Assembly: GCF_024054035.1 (NCBI RefSeq)
Contig: NZ_JAMXQU010000003.1
Coordinates: 186,001-250,000 of the forward strand
DNA: 64,000 nucleotides
Direction: 5' to 3'
Source: Asaia lannensis NBRC 102526
GTDB lineage: Bacteria; Pseudomonadota; Alphaproteobacteria; Acetobacterales; Acetobacteraceae
Part shown: positions 54,811-63,705 of the stretch, piece after piece
How positions within the stretch are numbered: position 1 is the stretch's first letter
How the letters are laid out: each line of letters starts with the position of its first letter
Position numbers and translations under genes: made by a program
The notes under the pieces: model-generated
Database searches by the model: none
Told to the model about the DNA's origin: nothing
The model's input: the letters and a program-made list of their open reading frames with translations, nothing else

Positions 54811-56034
54811 CTATCCAGCCAGCGAGGCGCGCAGCACCTCAAGACCGCCTTCCAGATCGGCAATAAGATCGTTGGGATCTTCCAGGCCGATATGCAGGCG
54901 AAAGCTCGGTCCTTCGGGCATCGCGTCCGGCAGCGAGCGACGCACGCCACCCGTCGTCGGCAGAACGAGACTTTCGTATCCTCCCCATGATGCACCGATA
55001 CCGAAGAGGGCAAGCGCATCGATCATGTCGCGCATGGCAGCGACCGAGAGATCGGCACGCAATTCCACCCCGAAAAGCGAACTCGCACCATCGAAGTCGC
55101 GTACCCAGAATTCATGACCGGGGCATTCCTCGAATGCGGGATGCAGCACGCGCGCCACTTCCGGGCGACCGCGCAGCCATTGCGCCACCTGCAATGCCGA
55201 GGCCGATTGCCGTTCCAGACGGACCGCCATCGTGCGCAGACCGCGAAGCGTCAGCCAGCATTCATCGGGGCCTGCGAGCTGACCGATCTGAATGGCAGCA
55301 TCGCGCAAATCCTTCCAGAGTGCGCCATCGGCAACCGTAATCGCCCCGGCAATCACATCCGAATGCCCCGCAGGATATTTGGTCAGCGCCTGTATCGATA
55401 CATCCACGCCATGCCGGAACGGCTGGAAGATGCCGATCCCCCAGGTGTTATCGAGCATCAGCAGCGCATTACGTTCATGAGCCACGCGCGCCAGCATCGG
55501 AACGTCCTGAACCTCGAATGTATGGCTGCCCGGGCTTTCGGCAAAAACCACACGCGTGTTCTCACGCATCAGGCCGACGATCGTCTCTTCATCGGCAAGA
55601 GGCGCGTAGTAGGTGGTCTCGATCCCCATACGGGCCAGCATGGTCCCCGCAAACCGGCGTGTCGGACCATAGACGGAGTCTGGCAGCAGAAGGTGATCGC
55701 CAGCACTCAGAAAGGTCAGCAAAGGCAGTGTACAGGCAGCAAGCCCCGAAGAGACAACCTGCGTATGCGTCCCCCCTTCGATCTGGGCAATGAGCTTTTC
55801 CAGCTCATGCTGCACCGGCGACCCCATCGCGCCATAAATCAGTTCATGATCGTGGCTGCGCAGACCCTGTTCGCGCATGGCGTCGAGGGAAGGAAAAAGC
55901 ACGGTCGAGCCTCTTGTGACAGGCCCGTTGACGAAAGCCCCCTCTGGCGGGGTCGGCTCAGGTCGGCCGCCCTGTACCAGCAGGGAAGACAGACGCTTCC
56001 ACCCGGAAACGACCTGTTTGGCGGTATTCTCCAC
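54811..56034 (-). CDS. metC: Cystathionine beta-lyase (Cys/Met metabolism PLP enzyme)
   Basis: PLP-dependent gamma family enzyme, 407 residues. Seen: RGSTVLFPSLDAMREQG, LIYGAMGSPVQHELEKLIAQIEGG, VVSSGLAA, LMLDNTWGIGIFQPFRHGVDVSIQALTKYPAGHSD (PLP Lys in ALTKYPAGHSD) and GPDECWLTLRGLRTMAVRLERQ. Splits cystathionine to homocysteine, pyruvate and ammonia. A sulfurtransferase follows upstream in the same orientation, so a shared sulfur role is plausible. Confidence 0.9.
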   Translation of the reverse strand: MENTAKQVVSGWKRLSSLLVQGGRPEPTPPEGAFVNGPVTRGSTVLFPSLDAMREQGLRSHDHELIYGAMGSPVQHELEKLIAQIEGGTHTQVVSSGLAACTLPLLTFLSAGDHLLLPDSVYGPTRRFAGTMLARMGIETTYYAPLADEETIVGLMRENTRVVFAESPGSHTFEVQDVPMLARVAHERNALLMLDNTWGIGIFQPFRHGVDVSIQALTKYPAGHSDVIAGAITVADGALWKDLRDAAIQIGQLAGPDECWLTLRGLRTMAVRLERQSASALQVAQWLRGRPEVARVLHPAFEECPGHEFWVRDFDGASSLFGVELRADLSVAAMRDMIDALALFGIGASWGGYESLVLPTTGGVRRSLPDAMPEGPSFRLHIGLEDPNDLIADLEGGLEVLRASLAG

Positions 56035-56103
56035 TTTCTTCTCTCTCCATTGGTGCCCGCAGGCCTTTTGATACCTGATGGTGTTCCAAGCCGTTCAGGC
56101 CGC

Positions 56104-56991
56104 TCACATCTCGACAGGCATGGTGGGATCGCCGCCCCATTCTGCCCACGACCCGTCGTAAAGCTGCCCCGGAGGGAGCCCGGCGACACGCAGGGCCATG
56201 GTCAGTGTGGCTGCGGTCAGACCCGAACCGCAGCTCGTAATGACATGACGCCCCCCTATGCCGCTGGCGTGCAAACGCACAGCAAGCGCTTCGGGTGGCA
56301 GGAAACACCCTTCTGCATCCAGAACCTCGGCGAAAGGCAGGTTGATTGCGTTCCTCATATGGCCGCCGCGCGTGTCAGGCCGTGGTTCAGCGACACGCCC
56401 ATGAAAACGCGCGGCGCTGCGTGCATCGAGCACGCATTTGCCAGGATCGGTCAGAGCGTCAGAAACATCGCCCTTACCCGCGAGCAGAGCGTAACGTGTA
56501 CACGTTCTGTAGAGGCCGTCCGATGGGAATTCTGACGGAGATTCTAACGGAAACTCAGGCGTCGATTTCAGGGGTGACTCCGGTACGGGCACGTCGTCGA
56601 TGGCAATTCCTGCCTGCACCAGTGCGGCGAGACCGCCATCGAGCACGCAAGCGCGCTCATGACCGAAAAGCGACGCCATCCAGTGCGCACGGCATGCCCC
56701 GATGCTTCCCTTGCGATCATAGAAAACGAGCGTCGTATCGCGCGTTATCCCCATATCCTGCATGGCTCGCGCAAAGACCGACGCGCCGGGAACCGTATGG
56801 GGCAGACTATCCGAACGGTCGGAGATATCGTTGATCCGGAAACGAACGGCGCCCGGAAGCGCTAACTCCTTAAACTCCGCTTCGGGGTCGCCCTCCTGCC
56901 CGGGGAGCAGGATCGAAGCATCGAGATAACGAACACGACGCGCCGGTAGCGTCAGCAGGGTCTGCACATCGATAAGGGGGGGCAGCGTCAT
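56104..56991 (-). CDS. sseA: Sulfurtransferase (3-mercaptopyruvate type, two rhodanese domains)
   Basis: 295 residues from the ATG at 56991. N-terminal inactive rhodanese (DASILLPGQEGDPEAEF, GACRAHWMASLFGHERACVLDGGLAALV), then a C-terminal rhodanese with active-site CGSGLTA (Cys of VITSCGSGLTAATLTMAL), the form typical of mercaptopyruvate transfer. The linker between domains is unusual: repeated SP/EFP units (SPLKSTPEFPLESPSEFPSD) of low complexity. Upstream in the same orientation of metC by 69 bases. Confidence 0.88.
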   Translation of the reverse strand: MTLPPLIDVQTLLTLPARRVRYLDASILLPGQEGDPEAEFKELALPGAVRFRINDISDRSDSLPHTVPGASVFARAMQDMGITRDTTLVFYDRKGSIGACRAHWMASLFGHERACVLDGGLAALVQAGIAIDDVPVPESPLKSTPEFPLESPSEFPSDGLYRTCTRYALLAGKGDVSDALTDPGKCVLDARSAARFHGRVAEPRPDTRGGHMRNAINLPFAEVLDAEGCFLPPEALAVRLHASGIGGRHVITSCGSGLTAATLTMALRVAGLPPGQLYDGSWAEWGGDPTMPVEM

Positions 56992-57073
56992 GGTCGGACC
57001 TTGCAAGAACGAGTTGAGAGCCGCACGATAGCAGCCAGCAGGACCGTCTGGTCAACTGGTGCCATGGGCGGCC

Positions 57074-58141
57074 ATGGGAGATTTTGTGACAACCGAACGC
57101 ATCATGCTGGGTTTGCTTCTGCTCGGTGTTGCCTATGGCTGCGGCGTCGTGCTGTGGCCCTTCCTCTCCGCCATTCTGTGGGGAGCCATTCTCACCTTCA
57201 CGACATGGCCGCTTTTCAAGCGCCTGAGGCGTCATATGCGCCCAGCACTTGCTGCTGTAGTCATGATGGTCTGCAGTGCGATCGCCATCGTCATGCCGCT
57301 CGCGCTTCTGACCTCGACCGGCATTGCCGATCTGCCTCTCATCATCGGTGGTATCAATTCCGAAATCGAGGCGCTCGGACGCACACACCCGGCACCCGAA
57401 TGGCTCGCCTCGGTGCCGGGGCTGGGGCCGCAACTCACCACGGCCTACCAGCACTGGAGCCATGATGTACGTGGCCTCGGCGAAGCCCTGCATCCCTATG
57501 CCGGGCAGATTGCCCGTTATACGCTCAAGGCCCTCATGCAGATGGCAAGCGGGCTGGCAGAGCTGGTCATGGCGCTGTTCATCGCATTGTTTTTCTGGAT
57601 CAGCGGCGATTCACTCGGTCGGGTCATCAAGGCCGTTCTGACACGCATCACCGGCGCCTATGCGGACCGCCTGATCACGATCATCGGCGGGGTCATACGC
57701 GGGACGGTCTATGGCATTCTCGGTACCGCAATCGTTCAGGGCGTTCTGACCTCTATCGGTCTGTTCATCTCCGGTGTCCCTGCCCCTGTCCTGCTGGGGG
57801 GAGTGGCCGCGTTCGTTGCTGTGTTCCCTGTCGGCGCGCCTCTGGTCTGGGCACCTGCTGCCATCTGGCTCGCCCTGCATCATCATCTTGGCTGGGGGCT
57901 GTTTCTGGCAGGGTACGGTATCGTCTTCATTTCCGGCGCGGATCATATCATACGCCCGGCCTTCATCGCGCGCGGTGCGCAGCTGCCCTATCTGCTCACC
58001 GTGCTGGGCGTGCTCGGCGGCGTCGTCACATTGGGCGGACTGGGCATATTCCTCGGCCCCGTTCTTCTCGGTGTCGGCTATACACTGACGACAGAATTCG
58101 CGCGTGGCGCCTATCAGACAGAAAAGAAACCGGTGCAATGA
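57074..58141 (+). CDS. AI-2E family (PerM-like) membrane permease
   Basis: A 355-residue multi-span protein. Hydrophobic spans begin with IMLGLLLLGVAYGCGVVLWPFLSAILWGAI; a large loop (EIEALGRTHPAPEWLASVPGLGPQL) precedes further spans and the family's C-terminal block (PVGAPLVWAPAAIWLALHHH, SGADHIIRPAFIARGAQLPYLLTVLGVLGGVVTLGGLGIFLGPVLL). Possible starts are GTG 57059, ATG 57074 and GTG 57086 (which sits behind GGAG). Exports signalling or other small molecules, or ions; substrate unknown. Stop overlaps the next gene by four bases. Confidence 0.85.
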   Translation: MGDFVTTERIMLGLLLLGVAYGCGVVLWPFLSAILWGAILTFTTWPLFKRLRRHMRPALAAVVMMVCSAIAIVMPLALLTSTGIADLPLIIGGINSEIEALGRTHPAPEWLASVPGLGPQLTTAYQHWSHDVRGLGEALHPYAGQIARYTLKALMQMASGLAELVMALFIALFFWISGDSLGRVIKAVLTRITGAYADRLITIIGGVIRGTVYGILGTAIVQGVLTSIGLFISGVPAPVLLGGVAAFVAVFPVGAPLVWAPAAIWLALHHHLGWGLFLAGYGIVFISGADHIIRPAFIARGAQLPYLLTVLGVLGGVVTLGGLGIFLGPVLLGVGYTLTTEFARGAYQTEKKPVQ

Positions 58142-58905
58142 GCCTGGCCCTATCGCAAGACATGTCATTCTCACCCATCCCCGACCGACCCGTCCCCGGG
58201 ATTGGCCAGACATTCAGGATCCTGAGCTGGAATCTGCTACGCGCCGTCGGTGCACCGCTGGACGAGGTCGTCGATCTCGCGCGCAGCCTGCAACCCGATA
58301 TCTTCCTGATGCAGGAAGCGGGAAACGCGTTCGACCGCCTGCCTGAAATACTCGGCGGTCATTATGCGCGCATTCCGCTACCGGACCGCATTCACGGCAC
58401 GGCCTGCTGGAGCCGCTTCGCATTCAATCGAGCGCCGATCTCCTGCGCCCTGCCCTCGGGCCTTATGGTCAAACGCACGGCGCAGCTGGTCGATTTCGGC
58501 TCGTTCTCGATTGCCAACGTGCATCTCTCCCACGGCCAGATTCTCAACCGTCGTCAGCTCAGGCGCATTGCGCCGATTTTGCGTCCCCGTGCGCTGGTGA
58601 TGGGAGATTTCAATCTTGTCGGCCCGACGCTTCTGCCGGGATTTCGCGATGTGGGACCGCGTGAGCCGACCCATCGTATGGCCGATATGCTGCCGATCAG
58701 AATCGACCGCTGCCTCGTACGAGGCATGACCGCGCTCGATACCGCGGTTCTACCCAATCGCAGCTCCGATCATCACCCGATCTGTGTCACGCTGCGTCTG
58801 GATGCGCCGGACAATCATCGCGCCTTTTTCCAGCGTCGCGCTCTCTTTCAGCGTCTGGCCGAACGCCGGAAATCTAGGGGCCAGAAAGTGCACGGACAGG
58901 ACTAG
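58138..58905 (+). CDS. Endonuclease/exonuclease/phosphatase (EEP) domain protein
   Basis: 255 residues. EEP-fold motifs: ILSWNLLRAVG, QPDIFLMQEAGNAFDRLP (Glu), NVHLSHGQILNRRQLRRIAPIL, VMGDFNLVGP and the closing SSDHHPICVTLRL (Asp-His). Metal-dependent phosphoesterase; DNA, RNA, sphingomyelin or phospholipid phosphates are all known substrates in the superfamily. Coupled by a four-base overlap to the permease; its 3' end overlaps the cls tail by four bases. Confidence 0.85.
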   Translation: MSLALSQDMSFSPIPDRPVPGIGQTFRILSWNLLRAVGAPLDEVVDLARSLQPDIFLMQEAGNAFDRLPEILGGHYARIPLPDRIHGTACWSRFAFNRAPISCALPSGLMVKRTAQLVDFGSFSIANVHLSHGQILNRRQLRRIAPILRPRALVMGDFNLVGPTLLPGFRDVGPREPTHRMADMLPIRIDRCLVRGMTALDTAVLPNRSSDHHPICVTLRLDAPDNHRAFFQRRALFQRLAERRKSRGQKVHGQD

Positions 58906-60317
58906 AGGTAAGGCATAAACAGACGGACAGCCGCGTTACGTGTCTTTCGCGCCGGACTCATGCTGTCGAGCGCGTGATGGGTCAGGCGTCCTGTACGATG
59001 CTTTTCCATGAAATGCGTCAGGGTCTGGGCGAATGAAGGGCTGTAGATTTCGAGATTGATCTCGAAATTCAGGCGCAGGCTGCGTGCGTCGATATTGCTG
59101 CTCCCCACAAAGGACCATTCATCGTCCACCACCATCAGCTTGGCATGGTTGAAGGGCGGTCTGTTCATCCAGACATGACAGCCTGCGCGCAGAAACGGGG
59201 CCAGACTGGCATCGCGCGCGTAATCGATCAGGCGGTGATTACTGCGTCTGGGCAGAATGATATCGATATGCACCCCGCGCAGCGCCGCCAGACAAAGCTC
59301 TGACACGAGGCGCTCGTTCGGCAGGAAATAGGGCGTCATGATCCGTACGGAACGCCTTGCCAGAGCAATGGCCTGAAGCATCGAGAATTCGATTTTCTCA
59401 AGGTCGTTATCCGGCCCCGAGGTGACGATACGCATGGGCATATCGCCCCGCTTCTCCAGTTCGGGAAAGAAGATCGCGCCATCGAGCTGCTCGCCGCAGG
59501 TAAATGACCAGTCCTGCGCGAATGCTTCTCCCAGCTGATGCACGATCGGCCCTTCGAGCCTGAAATGTGTATCGGCAACAGGATGCTTGATGCGCAGACG
59601 GCGGAGATTTTCCTCACCGATATTGAGGCCGCCCATAAAACCCGTCTGTCCATCGACGATCAGGATCTTGCGATGGTTGCGCAGATTCAGGAACGGCATG
59701 CGCCAGGGCAGAAGGGAGTGCATGAAGCGCTCGCAGGGAATATCGTGCCCGCGCAGAGCCTTGTACGCTCCACTGATGAAATATCCGCCCCCGATCCCGT
59801 CGATCAGCACACGCACTTGCACACCGCGCGCCTGCGCTGCGGCAAGCGCCTCGACGAACTGTCGGCCGATCCTGTCATAACGGAAGATGTAGGAGCACAG
59901 CAGCACCGATACGCGTGCCCGCGCGATATCGTCCAGCATACGGGGATAGATCGTATCGCCGTCATGCAGGCAGTCGATTGCGTTCCCCCCGAGCAGCGGT
60001 CTTTCGGTGAGCTTGCCGACCATGCGTGCCAGAGGTGCGAAAGCCCCCTCGACACGATGCTGTGCATGATAGGACAGACCGCGTGCGCGCCAGTGATGAT
60101 CGCTCGCCAATCGTTTTGCCAGGCGCCTCACACGGTTGATGCCGAGCATGAGATAAAGCAGCGAGCCGGTAATGGGCATTAGCCAGCTCACCCCGATCCA
60201 TCCCGCACAGGCGGCCGTGTTCTGTTTCGTCCTCAAAACATGAAGCGTCACCGCTACCGCCAGGGAGAAGCGAAGGACGATCATGAAAAAATCAAAAAGG
60301 GTGACGGGCCAGTGCAT
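58902..60317 (-). CDS. cls: Cardiolipin synthase (phospholipase D superfamily)
   Basis: 471 residues. Two N-terminal membrane spans (FDFFMIVLRFSLAVAVTLHVL, AGWIGVSWLMPITGSLLYLMLGI) and two HKD motifs: NHRKILIVDGQTGFMGGLNIG and NHAKLMVVDDEWSFVGSSNID. Condenses two phosphatidylglycerols to cardiolipin plus glycerol. Four-base 3' overlap with the EEP gene on the other strand. Confidence 0.92.
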   Translation of the reverse strand: MHWPVTLFDFFMIVLRFSLAVAVTLHVLRTKQNTAACAGWIGVSWLMPITGSLLYLMLGINRVRRLAKRLASDHHWRARGLSYHAQHRVEGAFAPLARMVGKLTERPLLGGNAIDCLHDGDTIYPRMLDDIARARVSVLLCSYIFRYDRIGRQFVEALAAAQARGVQVRVLIDGIGGGYFISGAYKALRGHDIPCERFMHSLLPWRMPFLNLRNHRKILIVDGQTGFMGGLNIGEENLRRLRIKHPVADTHFRLEGPIVHQLGEAFAQDWSFTCGEQLDGAIFFPELEKRGDMPMRIVTSGPDNDLEKIEFSMLQAIALARRSVRIMTPYFLPNERLVSELCLAALRGVHIDIILPRRSNHRLIDYARDASLAPFLRAGCHVWMNRPPFNHAKLMVVDDEWSFVGSSNIDARSLRLNFEINLEIYSPSFAQTLTHFMEKHRTGRLTHHALDSMSPARKTRNAAVRLFMPYL

Positions 60318-60470
60318 GGCTCATAACGTTAGCGTATTCGAACGAAATGAACAGGGCTGCCCCTTGCAACCGGATATTTCATCGTAAAATATGGAATTAT
60401 GGCGGATCGTCACCCCGATCCGGCCGGAGAGTTTCAGTCCTCACTGCCGAGAAGGAGAGAAAGGGTGGTT

Positions 60471-61193
60471 ATGTCAGCGCATCGACCCCAGCTCTTCTAC
60501 ACGACAGAGCCATCGCCCTGCCCCTATCTGCCCGGCCGTACCGAGCGCAAGGTCATGACCGAGCTCACCGGGTCAGATGCCGACCTGCTTCACGACCGTC
60601 TGTCGCGGGCCGGCTTCAGGCGCAGTCATGGCATTGTCTATGCTCCGGTCTGCACCGGCTGCCAGTCGTGTATTCCCATCAGGTTGCCCGTGTCGTCCTT
60701 CGCACCGGACCGCACCATGCGTCGTGTAGGCCGTAACCATGCCGATCTCATCGTAACCGAAAGGCCGATCGTCGCTACGGTCGAGCAGTACGAACTGTTT
60801 CGCGCCTATCAGGAACATCGTCACGGCGATGGCGATATGGCGCTGATGGGGCTCGATGACTACCAGTCGATGATCGAAACGAGCCCGGTCGAGACCAGCG
60901 TGTTCGAGTTCCGCACCCGCGAAGGACGCCTCGTCTGCGTGTCGCTTGTGGATATGCTGTCAGACGGTCTGTCTGCAGTTTACACCTTCTATTGCCTCGA
61001 CGATCCGCATCGTTCATTCGGCACGGCGTCCATCCTCTGGCTCATTTCCGAAGCGAAACGCCGTGGAAAGCCCTATCTCTATCTGGGCTACTGGGTGCCC
61101 GACAGCGTCAAGATGGGCTATAAATCGCGGTTCAAACCGGCTGAAATTCTTCGAGGCGGGCAATGGCACCGCCTCGAGAGCGACAACATCTAG
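60471..61193 (+). CDS. bpt: Aspartate/glutamate leucyltransferase (arginyltransferase family)
   Basis: Transfers Leu from Leu-tRNA to N-terminal Asp or Glu, marking proteins for ClpAP degradation. 240 residues from the ATG at 60471, preceded by AGAGAAAGGGTGG. Seen: PCPYLPGRTERKVMTELTG, the Cys pairs VCTGCQSCIPIRLPVSSF, RVGRNHADL, and YTFYCLDDPHRSFGTASILWLI with LYLGYWVPDSVKMGYKSRFKPAE. Divergent from cls and convergent with parC. Confidence 0.9.
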   Translation: MSAHRPQLFYTTEPSPCPYLPGRTERKVMTELTGSDADLLHDRLSRAGFRRSHGIVYAPVCTGCQSCIPIRLPVSSFAPDRTMRRVGRNHADLIVTERPIVATVEQYELFRAYQEHRHGDGDMALMGLDDYQSMIETSPVETSVFEFRTREGRLVCVSLVDMLSDGLSAVYTFYCLDDPHRSFGTASILWLISEAKRRGKPYLYLGYWVPDSVKMGYKSRFKPAEILRGGQWHRLESDNI

Positions 61194-61220
61194 AAAAACG
61201 CGACCAAGGGGAAATTCCCC

Positions 61221-63443
61221 TCAGCTTCGTATGGTTGGCTTGCGCGTCATCCATTGCGGGGCCACCTTGCCCTGATCCGCACGCTTTCCAGCAATTAACG
61301 CCAGATCGGTCTCAGTGCGCGGCTTTTGCCCCTCGTGCCAGACGAGACCGACCCCTGAAGCAAAAACGCGCAGATCCACGAGACGCTGGCCTGCTGGCAG
61401 CTTCTGGATCGTGACACCCATGCCCTTCGTCATTTCAGGCAGGGCGTCGAGCGCAAAGGTCAGCGCCTTGCGATTACTGCCGATGGACACGATCTGATCG
61501 CCTGTCACGGCCACACAGAACGCCGCCTTGTCGCCTTCACGTACGGTCAGCACCTGTTTGCCGGTACGTTTTTCCGCCGCCATATCTGCGTCGCGCACGA
61601 TCATGCCACGCCCGCTTTCGCTGGCGAGTACATGCCGGCCGGCCTCATCTATGACGAAGAACGAGACGATATCCTCATCCTGAGGCAGGTCGGCCAGAAC
61701 ACGGATCGGCTGACCGAAGCCGCGACCGCGCGGCAGATCGGCGGCCTTGAGGGTAAAGGCGCGCCCTCCGCTTACGAGCAGGCAAAGCCGATCGGTGCTC
61801 TGACATTCGAGAGACAGGCCGAATGCATCACCTTCCTTGAATTTGTGGCTTTCGGGATCGATTCCATGCCCCTTGATCGCGCGTACCCAGCCTTCACGCG
61901 ACAGAAGCACGGTCAGCGGCTCGCGATCGACCTGGATGGCCGCAGACAGATCGATCGGCTCCGGCGGGGCGGCAATACGCGTGCGCCTGTCGCCCAGCGC
62001 ACCGGACCCGAAGCTCGCTGCCGTCGCATCCAGCTCCTTGCCGATACGCGTCCAGCGCTTGCGCTCGCTGCCGAGCAGCCCCTCAAGCCCGGATTTCTCC
62101 TTGAGAAGGGCATCGCGTTCCTTGCGTATCTCGATTTCCTCAAGACGACGCAGGGAGCGCAGGCGCATGTTCAGCACATACTCGGCCTGCAACTCGGTCA
62201 GGGTGAAGGCACGCATAAGCTCGGGTTTGGGCTCATCGCTCTCGCGTATGATGCGAATGACCTCATCGAGATTGAGATAGACGGCCAGAAAGCCCTCCAG
62301 GATCTCAAGACGACGATCCACCGCATTCAGGCGATGCTGCGAACGACGCACCAGAACGATTTCGCGATGATCGAGCCAGGACTGGATCACCTCGCGCAGA
62401 CCCATGACGCGCGGCACGCGATTGGCATCCAGCACGTTCATGTTCAGGCTGAAACGGCTCTCGAGCGGTGTGACGCGAAACAGCGTTTCCATCAGCACTT
62501 CCGGCTCGATCCCCTTGGTCTTGGGTTCAAGAACCAGTCGGATATCGGTCGTGCTTTCATCGCGGATATCAGCCAGCAGAGGCAGTTTTTTCTGCTCCAT
62601 CAGCTCGGCAATCTGCTCGATCAGGCGCGATTTCTGCACCTGATAGGGAATTTCGGTCACGATCACGGTCCAGGTGCCGAAACGGCCCTGCTCGACCTCC
62701 CATTTCGCACGCGTGCGGAAACTGCCGCGCCCCGTCTCATAGGCCGTCTGCATGCTGGCGGGATCTTCGATCAGAACGCCACCGGTCGGAAAATCGGGGC
62801 CCGGCATGAACTGCATCAGCGCCTCGACCGAGGCTTGCGGATTTTCGATCAGATGACGTGCGGCACGGCAGATTTCCGCCGCGTTATGAGGGGGAATGCT
62901 TGTGGCCATACCCACGGCAATACCGGCAGCGCCATTGGCCAGCAGATTGGGGAAAGCACCTGGCAGAACGACAGGCTCGGCATCCTCATTGTCATAGGTC
63001 GGGCGAAAATCGACCGCGTCGTCCTCGATCCCTTCGAGCAACGCCTTGGCTACCGCCGTCAGGCGAGACTCGGTGTAACGCATGGCGGCCGCATTATCGC
63101 CGTCGATCGAGCCGAAATTGCCCTGCCCCTCGACCAGCGGATAGCGCACGGCAAAATCCTGCGCGAGGCGCACGAGCGCCTCATAGACTGCCGCATCGCC
63201 ATGGGGATGGAACTTACCGATAACGTCACCGACGACGCGCGCGCATTTCTTGAAACCCGCGCTCGGATCGAGCTTGAGCTGCTGCATGGCGTAAAGAATA
63301 CGACGATGGACCGGCTTCATGCCGTCACGCACATCGGGAAGCGAGCGCGCCATGATGGTGGACATGGCGTAGGCGATATACCGTTCGCTCAGCGCATCTG
63401 CGAGCTTCGTATCCTCGATATGTCCTGCCAGATCCTGACTCAT
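61221..63443 (-). CDS. parC: DNA topoisomerase IV subunit A
   Basis: 740-residue type II topoisomerase subunit that, with ParE, decatenates daughter chromosomes. Winged-helix catalytic core: [17 protein letters not shown], catalytic Tyr123 in MRYTESRLT, then a coiled-coil gate ([16 protein letters not shown]) and a C-terminal beta-pinwheel. The quinolone region reads [12 protein letters not shown], with Ala84 where quinolone-sensitive ParC has Ser. The length and absence of the GyrA-box spacing favour ParC over GyrA. Start is strongly supported. Confidence 0.95.
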   Translation of the reverse strand: MSQDLAGHIEDTKLADALSERYIAYAMSTIMARSLPDVRDGMKPVHRRILYAMQQLKLDPSAGFKKCARVVGDVIGKFHPHGDAAVYEALVRLAQDFAVRYPLVEGQGNFGSIDGDNAAAMRYTESRLTAVAKALLEGIEDDAVDFRPTYDNEDAEPVVLPGAFPNLLANGAAGIAVGMATSIPPHNAAEICRAARHLIENPQASVEALMQFMPGPDFPTGGVLIEDPASMQTAYETGRGSFRTRAKWEVEQGRFGTWTVIVTEIPYQVQKSRLIEQIAELMEQKKLPLLADIRDESTTDIRLVLEPKTKGIEPEVLMETLFRVTPLESRFSLNMNVLDANRVPRVMGLREVIQSWLDHREIVLVRRSQHRLNAVDRRLEILEGFLAVYLNLDEVIRIIRESDEPKPELMRAFTLTELQAEYVLNMRLRSLRRLEEIEIRKERDALLKEKSGLEGLLGSERKRWTRIGKELDATAASFGSGALGDRRTRIAAPPEPIDLSAAIQVDREPLTVLLSREGWVRAIKGHGIDPESHKFKEGDAFGLSLECQSTDRLCLLVSGGRAFTLKAADLPRGRGFGQPIRVLADLPQDEDIVSFFVIDEAGRHVLASESGRGMIVRDADMAAEKRTGKQVLTVREGDKAAFCVAVTGDQIVSIGSNRKALTFALDALPEMTKGMGVTIQKLPAGQRLVDLRVFASGVGLVWHEGQKPRTETDLALIAGKRADQGKVAPQWMTRKPTIRS

Positions 63444-63705
63444 GCAACGCCCTTTCGTTTCAGGGCAGATAAGGCGGCGCGGCGCATGATGTCCAGAGTA
63501 AATACCCCGTTTTTGTTCCTGTTGTGTGGGCCATGTTTTTCACCGTGCACGGACGGTGGCGTCTGACTCTCTCCTGCTGCCGTGCTTGCTCGGCTCGCAT
63601 GGCCGGCGCGCAACGTCGCGGCAGGAAAGGAGCAGAAAAGAGCAGGTCAAGCGCGTGGCTCTACAACTTTATGTGTCAGCGCCCGTTCATCGCTGCTCAA
63701 CTACC
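63444..63705. other. Region between parC and the rhodopsin gene
   Basis: 262 bases, divergent promoters expected. No consensus promoter pair stands out; GGAAAGGAGCAGAAAAGAGCAGG (63,627-63,650) is purine-rich but too far from the rhodopsin ATG to be its ribosome site. No gene seen. Confidence 0.4.

Noticed and set aside
61632-63566. 644-codon plus-strand frame antisense to parC
   Set aside because: Arg/His/Gln-rich shadow of parC, which has full motif support on the minus strand.
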